Origin: Bacillus sp. SG-1
GTDB taxonomy: Bacteria; Bacillota; Bacilli; Bacillales; Bacillaceae_B
Length of the DNA stretch: 54,260 nucleotides
Assembly: GCF_000181495.1 (NCBI RefSeq)
Contig: NZ_ABCF01000015.1
Span: 1-54,260 of the forward strand
Direction: 5' to 3'
The translations under genes were made by a program, and so were the position numbers. Below the pieces are notes generated by a model. The model saw only the letters and a program-made list of their open reading frames with translations. It had not been told where the DNA came from and ran no database searches. Shown piece by piece: positions 29,713 through 37,766 of the stretch. Position 1 is the first letter of the stretch. Every line of letters starts with the position of its first letter.

Positions 29713-29774
29713 AGTAGATAAGTAATAGATTTTAAATGAAAATTGAAAATAAATAACAATGAGGAGGGGAGAAT

Positions 29775-32624
29775 TTGAACAAAAGGTTATCGTTTGCAAT
29801 CATTTTTACAATCATCTTCAGTTTTATATTACATACCTCCTTTGCGAATGCAGCTATTAAACCTTCAGTTGAATTTTCCGTACAACCCAGTGCGACTGAA
29901 TATGTGAAACCCGCAAACGGTGATGCCCAGGGACGCCTGGATATTGAGGTGACACCAAAGGGACAAGCCACCAATGAAGAGAGGAAGCCGATTGATGTGG
30001 TTTTCGTGCACGATACATCAGGCTCTATGAAAGACTCATTTGGCGGTGTCAAAAAAGCGACAAGTGCGGAAAATGCACTAAAAGAGTCTTTAAGATTTTT
30101 TAATCAAAATCAACAGAGTAAAGATAAATACTTCTTTGTCCCATTCGACAGTGATGTGAGTTATAAGAATTATGGAGATAAGCGAATACAACCAGCTGAA
30201 GGTTTAAGTGATATTCTGCCAATGGCGGAACACCTGGACTTTAGTGAAGCCTATTGGGTAAAAAAATATTCCTGGTACTACGGTTATTACTGGTCGCAGG
30301 AAATTTTCGACTTCAGTGTAGGAGGAACCAACTATACCCAATCACTTGAGTATGCCCTGAGTAAATTTTCCGGCATGAGGGACTCCAAGAGGTATATCAT
30401 CTTTTTGACTGATGGAGAGCCGACATCTCTTAACCATGACAATAAGCAATATACACTATATACAAACGGAACTGCCAGAGCAGGGAATGTGAATGCAAAC
30501 TATAATGATGTGCAGAAATTCATCCATGAAAAAGCAGTTGCCTCGGCTGAAAAACTCGGTGTCAACGATGTCAAGATGTACAGCATTGCCTTCGCCGAAC
30601 CTGGCGAGGTGAACTATCAGCTGTTAGAGAATATGTCCAATAAAACCGGAGGAAGGGCCATACAGGCAAACCCAAACAGTCTTTCCAATGTGTTTACCGA
30701 TATTTCGAAAGAGTTCAATTCTCCATCAGTGGATGGGGAGGTTCAAATCGATTTAAGCAAGTTCAATGGGAAAGTAAAACTGGCTGCTAATTCTGATGCT
30801 TATATTGATAAAAATAATGTGGTGCATATGAAGTATAATTTCACCTATCCCATTGGAAAACAGCCTTCTCCTGGCAGTATTCAATTAAGTTTGCCGCTCC
30901 AATTTACTGAAATGGGCAGCTATGTGTTCGATAATATTAAATTAATTTATAAGGATTTTGACGGTAACATCCAACCGGCCATCACGCATAAGAGTATTAC
31001 TGTAAACATCGTGGAGGAAGCCGCTCCGAAATTCGATAGTGCGGTAAAGATAAACGGAAATCAATATCATGCTCCCGAAAACTTAATAAAAATGGGAATG
31101 CAAAATAGTGTCCAGAATGAATTTTCCGTTGAATATGATTTAATTCCTTCAGGTATTCTTCAATCGAACAAGACAGGGGTATTGAAAGATATTCGTATCG
31201 TTCAGCCATTACCTGATGGAATTACACTTAAAAGTCAAAATCTCCAGACCGCCCTAAGCGGTTTACTGACGGGAGCTACTGTCAAGGAGATCACACATAA
31301 TGGCCAAAGGGCAATTGAAATTAAGCCAGGAAAGTCAATCAATTACAGCGGAAGTCAATTTTCTCCTGCCAAGTTGAATTATAAAGCTCTTCTTCAAGCA
31401 GAGTTTGCTATGTCATTAGTAAAAATGCCAAAGGCAACAATTTATTACAATGATACTAACTTCAATTCCCAAAGTCATACTCTTACTTCCCATTCAGGAT
31501 ATATTGGCATGCAGGTAATCTTGAAAGGGATGGCAGATGATATCACATATATCGGCGATCATACTGGTAAGCTGGCTAAGAAAAACGACTTAACAAGCGA
31601 GCTGACTGCTGAAGTATCACTTAAACCTCTTCCAGTAAAAGGACTTGAGCTGATAGCTGGAAATACTATAAGGGTTCATTTCAGTGACCAGTCTTTCAAA
31701 GATGTATATTTGAAGACCGATTTTAAGGTAATGGAAACCTTAACAGAAAAAGTCCTTTCAAATAATGAAGAAACAACAGGCCCGGCATCATTCAAAATAA
31801 CTAACCAGGTTGGTGGAGATGATGTCAAATACCTGTATAAGATAATAGCAAACAACACGCAAACAGAATGGACCCAATTTTCCCCTGATCAAAAGGTAGA
31901 CATACAGACAGGTATAGTCGGACCGGTAGAAGTTCAGGTTAAAACGGTAGGCGGATTCACTCTCAATGATCAGCCAGTGACAAAGAAAATCATCTTTATT
32001 AAAAAGGTAAGTTCCATAAACATCTCTCCTAATCCTATAGAAGTAAAGGTTGGAGAATCCATCTCCTTCCAGATCGAAGTGCTCCCGGTAGATGCCTCTA
32101 ACAAAAATGTTGACATCTACTTAGAGAAGGGAAATGGAAAGATTGCCAGCTACTCTAATGGCGGCATACTAACATCAGATTCACACCGAATAATAGGTGT
32201 GAAGCCAGGGGATGACAAACTAATAATTGAAGCAAAAGACGGTTCAGGGGTAAAACGGATCGTTCCTGTTAAGGTCCTTGATCCTTATGTGAAACTTGAA
32301 GAAATCCGGTTCAAGCAAGCTAAAATCACTCTGCCTCTGACAGAGGTGCAGATACCGATTGATGCATTCCTGATTTACAATCCATCAGATGCAACCAATA
32401 AAAAGTTAGCTAAAGTACTTTCCACTTCAGATGCCATTGAGGTCATTAAATCTGAAGGTAAATGGTATATCAGGACTGAAGATCTTGGTTATACTACCGT
32501 TACCGTAGAGGCTGATGAAGACAAATCCATTACTGACTCGGCAGTATTTGAAGTCGTAGATCCTGAAGAAGGCGGCGGAGATGGAGGAGATGGAGAAACT
32601 CCATACTTGGATGGCAGATGGTAA
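29775..32624 (+). CDS. large secreted von Willebrand factor A protein
   Basis: Extracellular 949-residue protein with a Sec signal peptide (MNKRLSFAIIFTIIFSFILH, cleavage near SFANA-A). The VWA domain covers about residues 70-310 and has a complete metal-ion adhesion site: D80-T-S82-G-S84 in VFVHDTSGSM, T185 in SVGGTNYTQS, and D213 in IIFLTDGEPTS. Beta-rich modules follow. One near 745-840 resembles a bacterial Ig-like (Big_2) domain (SSINISPNPIEVKVGESISF). There is no LPXTG motif and no prepilin leader, so its surface anchor is unknown. The start is TTG after GAGGAGGGG. The stop lies within a terminator palindrome that an IS element later split. Its position beside the pilus genes suggests an adhesin associated with the pilus, which is inference. 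Confidence 0.88.
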   Translation: MNKRLSFAIIFTIIFSFILHTSFANAAIKPSVEFSVQPSATEYVKPANGDAQGRLDIEVTPKGQATNEERKPIDVVFVHDTSGSMKDSFGGVKKATSAENALKESLRFFNQNQQSKDKYFFVPFDSDVSYKNYGDKRIQPAEGLSDILPMAEHLDFSEAYWVKKYSWYYGYYWSQEIFDFSVGGTNYTQSLEYALSKFSGMRDSKRYIIFLTDGEPTSLNHDNKQYTLYTNGTARAGNVNANYNDVQKFIHEKAVASAEKLGVNDVKMYSIAFAEPGEVNYQLLENMSNKTGGRAIQANPNSLSNVFTDISKEFNSPSVDGEVQIDLSKFNGKVKLAANSDAYIDKNNVVHMKYNFTYPIGKQPSPGSIQLSLPLQFTEMGSYVFDNIKLIYKDFDGNIQPAITHKSITVNIVEEAAPKFDSAVKINGNQYHAPENLIKMGMQNSVQNEFSVEYDLIPSGILQSNKTGVLKDIRIVQPLPDGITLKSQNLQTALSGLLTGATVKEITHNGQRAIEIKPGKSINYSGSQFSPAKLNYKALLQAEFAMSLVKMPKATIYYNDTNFNSQSHTLTSHSGYIGMQVILKGMADDITYIGDHTGKLAKKNDLTSELTAEVSLKPLPVKGLELIAGNTIRVHFSDQSFKDVYLKTDFKVMETLTEKVLSNNEETTGPASFKITNQVGGDDVKYLYKIIANNTQTEWTQFSPDQKVDIQTGIVGPVEVQVKTVGGFTLNDQPVTKKIIFIKKVSSINISPNPIEVKVGESISFQIEVLPVDASNKNVDIYLEKGNGKIASYSNGGILTSDSHRIIGVKPGDDKLIIEAKDGSGVKRIVPVKVLDPYVKLEEIRFKQAKITLPLTEVQIPIDAFLIYNPSDATNKKLAKVLSTSDAIEVIKSEGKWYIRTEDLGYTTVTVEADEDKSITDSAVFEVVDPEEGGGDGGDGETPYLDGRW

Positions 32625-32629
32625 ATGAA

Positions 32630-32653
32630 AAAGCTTCCCAATCGGGAAGCTTT
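32630..32653. repeat. left copy of the 24-bp target duplication (terminator core)
   Basis: AAAGCTTCCC, loop AATC, then GGGAAGCTTT. It is identical in direct orientation to 34378-34401. It is the hairpin that terminated the VWA gene; after the insertion only TTTCAG follows the stem on the + strand. Confidence 0.85.
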
Positions 32654-32654
32654 C

Positions 32655-32702
32655 AGCTTGTAGACAAAGTCCAAGATATGGACCACGTCTACAAGCTTTT
32701 TT
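32655..32702 (+). terminator. hairpin at the left end of the IS
   Basis: An 11-bp perfect stem AGCTTGTAGAC/GTCTACAAGCT with TTTTTT directly behind. It would stop transcripts entering the element from the VWA gene and so limit transposase expression, and it also replaces the weakened host terminator. Confidence 0.75.
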
Positions 32703-32758
32703 GTATAATTAGGTTGTAAATACTTTTTGGCATACGTTTAGGTGGTTGGAATAGATAG

Positions 32759-32882
32759 TTGATTTCCGCTACATGCGCACGACTCCGCGGGGCGGGCGGT
32801 GAGCCTCCTCGGCTGCGCCTGCGGGGTCTCACCTGTCCCGCTAATCCCGCAGGAGGTCGTACGCCTTCCGCTCCAATCAATC
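32759..32882 (+). repeat. GC-rich intergenic repeat (family A), inside the IS
   Basis: A 124-bp sequence far richer in GC than its surroundings, beginning TTGATTTCCGCTACATGCGC and ending CGCCTTCCGCTCCAATCAAT. It has internal palindromes (CTCCGCGGGGCGGG; GAGCCTCCTCGGC; CCTGCGGGGT) and imperfect inverted ends (TTGATT...AATCAA). The open frame on the opposite strand (32689-32943) is a by-product of this composition. From memory this type is widely dispersed in Bacillaceae genomes. A second copy in reverse orientation lies at 20220-20479. Confidence 0.8.
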
Positions 32883-32944
32883 CTTTGTAAACTAAAACTA
32901 GTCTTGACACCAAAACCTTTGAAAAAATCTGTGGGGGATTCAAT

Positions 32945-34300
32945 ATGTTATCAAAACATGTAGAAGATGGAAGAAATCAAATTGAGATGGTTGCACTGGA
33001 CCAGCTGGTCCCGCAAGACCACTTAGTAAGAAAGATAGAACAAGCGATTGACTTTGAGTTTATTTATGACCTAGTAAAAGACAGATACTGTCTAGACAAC
33101 GGAAGACCGAGTATTGACCCTGTTGTGCTGATTAAAATGGTATTCATTCAATACCGCTTCGGTATTCGCTCCATGCGTCAAACGATTAAAGAGATTGAGA
33201 CCAACGTTGCTTATCGCTGGTTTATTGGATATGCCTTTACGGAAAAGATCCCTCACTTTTCCACCTTCGGCAAAAACTACGTTCGCCGTTTCCACGATAC
33301 TGACTTGTTTGAACAGATCTTCTACCGTATCTTGAAAGAGGCTATGACAAAAGGATTGGTAGATCCATCTGTTGCTTTCATTGATTCAACGCATGTAAAA
33401 GCAAATGCCAATAAGAAGAAATTCGAGAAAAAGGTTGTTCGAGTAGAAACGAGGAGTTACCAGGCTCAATTGGATGAAGAGATTAATATTGATCGCGAGG
33501 AACACGGAAAAAAGCCCTTCCCCCCACAGAATAAAGAAGAGACGAAAGAAATCAAGGTAAGTACCACAGACCCTGAAAGTGGATACTATGTGAAAGATGA
33601 ACGTGAGAAGCTATTTGCTTATTCATTCCATACAGCGAGTGATTCACGGGGATTCATTCTAGGATCTCTGGTCACTGCTGGAAATGTCCATGATAGTCGG
33701 ATGTTGGATCAACTTGTGGATCTGGTCAAGAATAAAGTTGGAAAACCTTCTTCTGTAGCTGTTGACGCTGGATATAAGACTCCACATATTGCTAAGTTCT
33801 TAATGGATCAAGACATCAGACCGGTGATGCCCTATACTCGTCCCCGAACGAAAGAGGGATACCTCAAAAAATATGATTACGTGTATGATGAACATTTTGA
33901 CTGCTATATTTGTCCGGAAGGTCAAATACTTCCGTATCGCACGACCACAAGAGATGGATATAAACAGTACGCTTCTGATCCTTTAAAGTGTAAGGAGTGC
34001 CCGCTATTACAAAAATGCACACAAAGTCAGAACCATATCAAGATGATTCATAGACACCTTTGGCAGGATTATATTGACGAGGTTGAACATCTTAGACATA
34101 CTGATTTGAATAAAACGCTTTACGCGCAGCGGAAAGAAACAATCGAAAGAGTTTTTGCTGACGCGAAAGAGAAGCATGGCATGCGTTGGACGACCTTGAG
34201 AGGTCTGAAAAAAGTTTCAATGCAGGCGATGCTTACGTTTGCTGCCATGAATCTTAAGAAATTGGCAAACTGGACATGGCGAGGGCCATGTCCAGTTTGA
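32945..34300 (+). CDS. IS1182-family transposase
   Basis: DDE transposase of 451 residues, apparently intact. The N-terminal region LDQLVPQDHLVRKIEQAIDFEFIYDLV and the block RPSIDPVVLIKMVFIQYRFGIRSMRQTIKEIETN are typical of the family. The catalytic region contains VAFIDSTHVKANANK, VAVDAGYKTP, and near the end RKETIERVFADAKEKHGMRWTTLRGL. A cysteine cluster CYICPEG...CKECPLLQKC lies near residue 330-365. The GGGGGA site precedes the ATG. It acts on the inverted repeats of the surrounding element. Confidence 0.95.
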   Translation: MLSKHVEDGRNQIEMVALDQLVPQDHLVRKIEQAIDFEFIYDLVKDRYCLDNGRPSIDPVVLIKMVFIQYRFGIRSMRQTIKEIETNVAYRWFIGYAFTEKIPHFSTFGKNYVRRFHDTDLFEQIFYRILKEAMTKGLVDPSVAFIDSTHVKANANKKKFEKKVVRVETRSYQAQLDEEINIDREEHGKKPFPPQNKEETKEIKVSTTDPESGYYVKDEREKLFAYSFHTASDSRGFILGSLVTAGNVHDSRMLDQLVDLVKNKVGKPSSVAVDAGYKTPHIAKFLMDQDIRPVMPYTRPRTKEGYLKKYDYVYDEHFDCYICPEGQILPYRTTTRDGYKQYASDPLKCKECPLLQKCTQSQNHIKMIHRHLWQDYIDEVEHLRHTDLNKTLYAQRKETIERVFADAKEKHGMRWTTLRGLKKVSMQAMLTFAAMNLKKLANWTWRGPCPV

Positions 34301-34377
34301 TATTCAATGGTTTTCACTCAAATACTTAACAAACCCCACTCCAACTTTTGGTTGGAGTGGGGTTTGTCTACGGTCTG

Positions 34378-34401
34378 AAAGCTTCCCAATCGGGAAGCTT
34401 T
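34378..34401. repeat. right copy of the 24-bp target duplication (terminator core)
   Basis: Identical to 32630-32653. On the + strand the stem is followed by TTTTTC; on the - strand, towards the prepilin cassette, only TTTCAG follows. It would act as the terminator for the minus-strand prepilin genes. Confidence 0.85.
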
Positions 34402-34427
34402 TTCATTTACTATTAAATATTGTTTTA

Positions 34428-36575
34428 TTATTGAACGGATACTTCATCACTAAAAAGTGAAAGTACTTCTGTTTTAGGCAATGCGTCAATTTTTTGCAAC
34501 AAAATATCACGGTTGTAATTAACATTGAAGCGGGAGAGATAATTATCCTGTTCGATTTTTGTTGAATAGAGGTCCGCTTTTTCTATTTCATCGATTTTGC
34601 CCCTGATTGCATTGATCACAAGAGTATCATTGGCGAACACTCCGCCGTCAATATGGAAAAGCGAGCCCACACCGTAAAGTTCCGCACTGCCATTTGTATA
34701 AAAGAACGCTTTTAATGGGTCAATCTTTTCGTCTGTGATAACGCCATCAAAGTTATCTGGTTCTTTACTTTTTTTGAAGTTCCTATATTCATTCATTCGG
34801 GTCATTGTCAGTTTATCGCCCGCTAAGAGAACAAGCTGTTTGGTGTTATTCTCATTTCCTGATATATTCAAATTGGAAATGAACGCTTCTCCTCCCGCAT
34901 AGATGACAGAATCGAAGACGATTTCATCATCTTCTTTTTTTGATCCTTCATTGCTGTCCCCATGAATAAAAAGATCTTCACCTGCAATGAGGTTTCCTAC
35001 AATCGTTGACGTACTGTCAAACGTCTGGATGGTCAACGATTTCCCGGCGAGCATATAACCAGGTTCTTCTGAATTATTGTCTTTCTGGAATAAAAATCCT
35101 TCGTTGCCCTGAATTGTAATATCTCCAGCAGAAATGATGTTTCCTTTTACTTCAATTGTATCTTCTAAATTGATTAGATTGATATCACCGGTTGCAATAA
35201 TGTCATTAAGTGTAATGGATTTATTCCCAATGATGTATATGTCGCCATCGGCAATAATCTTTCCTGGAAAGTCGAGTATTGAAGAAACACTTGAAATAAT
35301 CAGGTCTCCCGGTACCTGGATTGTACTTGTCAAGCTGTTGTCAATCAGCTTGTAGCTGAGATTGTTAAGAAGATCATCAATATTGCTGTTATCGTGGTCA
35401 TCATCACAATCACGGTCATCGTTATCATCGTCATCATCATCATCACAATCACGGTCATCGTCGTCATCGTCATCATCGTCATCATCATCGTCATCATCAT
35501 CGTCATCATCATCGTCTTCATTTCTCTTCCAAAGCTGAAGGTTAAGGATGTCCTGCAAATTTAACGTATCATCAACAATCTCCAGCGGCCTCGTAATCAG
35601 TCCTGGTAAGTCTGCCAGGCTGAAAGTATAGTCATCCTTGATGGAGGCCGTTAACTTCTGCGGAAGATCTTCAATGGATGCTACTTGTGAGAATCCCTGT
35701 TCTTGTTGTATTTCATTGACTCTTTCAGTAAATGTCTCTTCAAAATTCACACTGATAAACTGACTGTCATTCTTTAGCTTAGGCAGGTTATTGTGATAGA
35801 ATTTTTCAGCTGTCAAATAATCCATTACAGCACTATAGTCAGCTTCAGATGAATTAATATAAATATCGCCGAAAACGGAAGAGAAGGGGGTTTCAATTTC
35901 TTTTTGATCTCCATCAGTTAATTGATATTGAGCATTTTTATTAATAACGAGTTCATTGCTGAAGATATTTCCGGCAATATTGGGTGATCCATTTATGATC
36001 ACTTTATTTCCAGCTCCGGCTGCGTATTTCAGGAAGCCAGGCAAAGGAGAGAGAATGACGCGTTTACGGATGGTCCTGTTTACTTTTCCCTGTACTTCTT
36101 CAGGATTATTTACAGTGACCACGAATTCCAGCACCCTTGTTAATTGAAGTGATGGATCAATGTTAAATGTTTGCAGCCCGCTTAGGCTGCTTCCCAGGCA
36201 CTGTTTTTCTTCCCCGGCAATAAGATATTTAGGGGCATTTGCAGTGACATCCACAACGTTGATACAGGAGACACTGTCCCCGGTGTCCATTTGATCCAAT
36301 TGCGAGGAGAAATAAGAGTTCAGTTTTGTAGTCAAATCCAAGGGTGAAAGATTCTTAAGGTTGAAGTTAGCACTTGCCAGGTTGGTTGAAAGCTCTGCTG
36401 TCATTTCGTCGATCAGTCTTAACCCATCATAGGTAATATCAATTTCCGTTTCCCTGACTTCTGTCCTTTTTGCTCCCCCTATGGAAGCTGACAAGACACC
36501 CATGCCCACAGTAATAACAACGAGTGAAGTAATCATGACGGTTATAAGGGTATTTCCTCTTTGGTTCCTAAACAT
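34428..36575 (-). CDS. PilX-like prepilin-type protein with poly-aspartate tract
   Basis: A 715-residue protein, last gene of a three-gene prepilin cassette. The N-terminus MFRNQRG-NTLITVMITSLVVITVGMGVL is a prepilin-like leader (cut after G7) plus a hydrophobic helix, but position 5 of the mature form is threonine, not glutamate. The bulk (about 185-700) looks like a beta-solenoid or bactofilin-like repeat with many short strands (VIINGSPNIAGNIFSN; GKIIADGDIYIIGN; GNIISAGDITIQGN; GNLIAGEDLFIHGD). Residues about 354-395 are almost pure aspartate, with two RDC triplets; such a tract could bind calcium. A GGGGGA site precedes the ATG. It could be a large tip or minor pilin; this is inferred from context. 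Confidence 0.75.
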   Translation of the reverse strand: MFRNQRGNTLITVMITSLVVITVGMGVLSASIGGAKRTEVRETEIDITYDGLRLIDEMTAELSTNLASANFNLKNLSPLDLTTKLNSYFSSQLDQMDTGDSVSCINVVDVTANAPKYLIAGEEKQCLGSSLSGLQTFNIDPSLQLTRVLEFVVTVNNPEEVQGKVNRTIRKRVILSPLPGFLKYAAGAGNKVIINGSPNIAGNIFSNELVINKNAQYQLTDGDQKEIETPFSSVFGDIYINSSEADYSAVMDYLTAEKFYHNNLPKLKNDSQFISVNFEETFTERVNEIQQEQGFSQVASIEDLPQKLTASIKDDYTFSLADLPGLITRPLEIVDDTLNLQDILNLQLWKRNEDDDDDDDDDDDDDDDDDDDDDRDCDDDDDDDNDDRDCDDDHDNSNIDDLLNNLSYKLIDNSLTSTIQVPGDLIISSVSSILDFPGKIIADGDIYIIGNKSITLNDIIATGDINLINLEDTIEVKGNIISAGDITIQGNEGFLFQKDNNSEEPGYMLAGKSLTIQTFDSTSTIVGNLIAGEDLFIHGDSNEGSKKEDDEIVFDSVIYAGGEAFISNLNISGNENNTKQLVLLAGDKLTMTRMNEYRNFKKSKEPDNFDGVITDEKIDPLKAFFYTNGSAELYGVGSLFHIDGGVFANDTLVINAIRGKIDEIEKADLYSTKIEQDNYLSRFNVNYNRDILLQKIDALPKTEVLSLFSDEVSVQ
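35398..35517 (-). repeat. GAT/GAC trinucleotide tract encoding poly-Asp
   Basis: About 40 consecutive triplets read mainly ATC or GTC on the + strand (Asp on the - strand), interrupted by codons for Arg, Cys, Asn and His. The longest pure run is about 21-22 Asp codons. The unit length of three means that slippage changes length without a frameshift. Confidence 0.9.
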
Positions 36576-36600
36576 TCGATCTCCCCCTTTATATTAAAAT

Positions 36601-37167
36601 CTAAAATCCGAATTGGCTTTGCAAATTCAACTGTTTATCATGTTTTGTATGCGCAACTTGAAAATCAAGGAATATAATGGCGTTAGTACACTGTTCTTGC
36701 CGGTTTTTTTCCGAGCAGACATAGCTGATTTCGGAATTTTTGAAGTCTGACTTAGTTTCAATGGCCGAATTACCGCTTGTCCATATTTGACGTCCATTTC
36801 GTTCGGTCAACTTTATTTGAAAAAAATTCTCATCGGTCTTCTGTTTGTCCTGGTCAATAACCTCGGAATTATATTCGTTTTGCCCGGTTTCAACACTGTC
36901 AACAAATTTAACGCAATTGTCTTCATCTTCACATTCGTCGACATAATCAAACTGGTTAGAGTACAGACTGTTCATTACCATTGCAGAAACATAATCCGCG
37001 TCTTCTCTGAGCTGGGCTTCAATACTGACCTTTTCGTAGATTTTATAACCGGTTATGAAAGTGCCGTATATTACAGGAAACAGGATGGCGGATATGGCAA
37101 TCGTTAACAGCAGTTCGATTAGGGTAAGTCCATCTTCAGCGGATATCTTCACTTTTAACCGTTCCAT
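36601..37167 (-). CDS. PilW-like type IV prepilin
   Basis: Minor-pilin-like protein of 188 residues. The leader MERLKVKISAEDG is cut before LTLIELLLTIAISAILFPVIYGTFITGY, with the canonical glutamate at mature position 5. The C-terminal part has two cysteine pairs (DECEDEDNC; YVCSEKNRQEQC) that could form disulfides. It overlaps the end of the PilV-like gene by about 32 bases, so translation is probably coupled. The start is uncertain: ATG 37167 lacks a well-spaced ribosome site, GTG 37152 and ATG 37194 are alternatives. It ends 25 bases before the PilX-like gene. Confidence 0.8.
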   Translation of the reverse strand: MERLKVKISAEDGLTLIELLLTIAISAILFPVIYGTFITGYKIYEKVSIEAQLREDADYVSAMVMNSLYSNQFDYVDECEDEDNCVKFVDSVETGQNEYNSEVIDQDKQKTDENFFQIKLTERNGRQIWTSGNSAIETKSDFKNSEISYVCSEKNRQEQCTNAIIFLDFQVAHTKHDKQLNLQSQFGF

Positions 37168-37654
37168 CCACGGTCGTGCTGAACTCCTTATCATTCGTCA
37201 TCCACCTCACTTCTGCGATAACTGGAATATAGTAATCTAGTTTTTCTTGTTCTTCAGGAGGAACTTCCTCTGATGTTATCTCCACTTCATATGGGGTTTC
37301 ATTTATTGAAATATCTTTGCAGTCAGCGGGAACGGCTTCATCAGGGGGAAAGGTTTCATATCCGGCATCACAAATTTTCAGTTTCAATGGATGCTGCTCG
37401 GGAGGTTTCCGGCCTTCGTTCACATCGGAAAATTCTCTCTTCGTTTCAAGGAAACTCCGGCTTTCCATATACATTAAAGCGTTCCGGGCTACGTTGACAG
37501 CAACCGTCTTCTTTTGGTTCATATTGGTGTATGTACCTGCCTGAAAGAAAAAATTTAAAAAGACTAATAGGACCGTACTTAGTATAGTAACTGATACTAA
37601 TACCTCGATTAGGGTTAATCCTTGGTGATTTCTTAAGATATTTGACAGTTTCAT
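37136..37654 (-). CDS. PilV-like type IV prepilin
   Basis: Minor-pilin-like protein of 172 residues and first gene of the minus-strand cassette. The leader MKLSNILRNHQG is cut before LTLIEVLVSVTILSTVLLVFLNFFFQAG, with glutamate at mature position 5. The C-terminal domain contains a cysteine pair (LKICDAGYETFPPDEAVPADCKD). The ATG at 37654 has AAGGTGA six bases upstream; a longer frame to 37735 lacks support. A -10-like TATAAT lies at 37691-37686 on the minus strand. It is transcribed divergently from the pilus machinery operon. Confidence 0.85.
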   Translation of the reverse strand: MKLSNILRNHQGLTLIEVLVSVTILSTVLLVFLNFFFQAGTYTNMNQKKTVAVNVARNALMYMESRSFLETKREFSDVNEGRKPPEQHPLKLKICDAGYETFPPDEAVPADCKDISINETPYEVEITSEEVPPEEQEKLDYYIPVIAEVRWMTNDKEFSTTVDGTVKSEDIR

Positions 37655-37766
37655 TCTGTCACCTTCTTTCAAAATGCATAAGTTTATTATACAATATTTA
37701 AGAGTCGAATAATGGAAATGTAGTACTAAATTCATAGAAAAATTATTTTTTGAAGGGAGTGAAAGG

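Larger units (their letters stand above)
32654..34377 (+). mobile_element. complete IS1182-family insertion sequence, 1724 bp
   Basis: The element is bounded by imperfect inverted repeats CAGCTTGTAGACAAAGTCC (left) and, read on the opposite strand, CAGACCGTAGACAAACCCC (right), which share 14 of 19 positions. It is flanked by an exact 24-bp direct repeat. It encodes one intact transposase. The left end carries its own hairpin AGCTTGTAGAC/GTCTACAAGCT with T6 (32655-32702). The right end has ACAAACCCCACTCCAAC/GTTGGAGTGGGGTTTGT (34329-34367). A family-A GC-rich repeat lies inside it upstream of the transposase. With the frame, ends and target duplication all intact, the insertion looks recent. 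Confidence 0.88.

Noticed and set aside
29713..29774. c-di-GMP riboswitch upstream of the VWA gene, or one in the 37.7 kb divergent region
   Set aside because: The leaders are too short and lack the conserved GEMM core; the link to c-di-GMP is therefore argued only through the proteins.
32689..32943. 84-residue minus-strand open frame rich in Arg, Pro and Gly
   Set aside because: It is the translation of the GC-rich family-A repeat; such frames arise from composition and have no ribosome site.
37055..37544. Several plus-strand frames of 60-106 residues opposite the prepilin genes
   Set aside because: They are antisense shadows of the PilV- and PilW-like genes; the minus-strand frames have prepilin leaders and coherent protein features.
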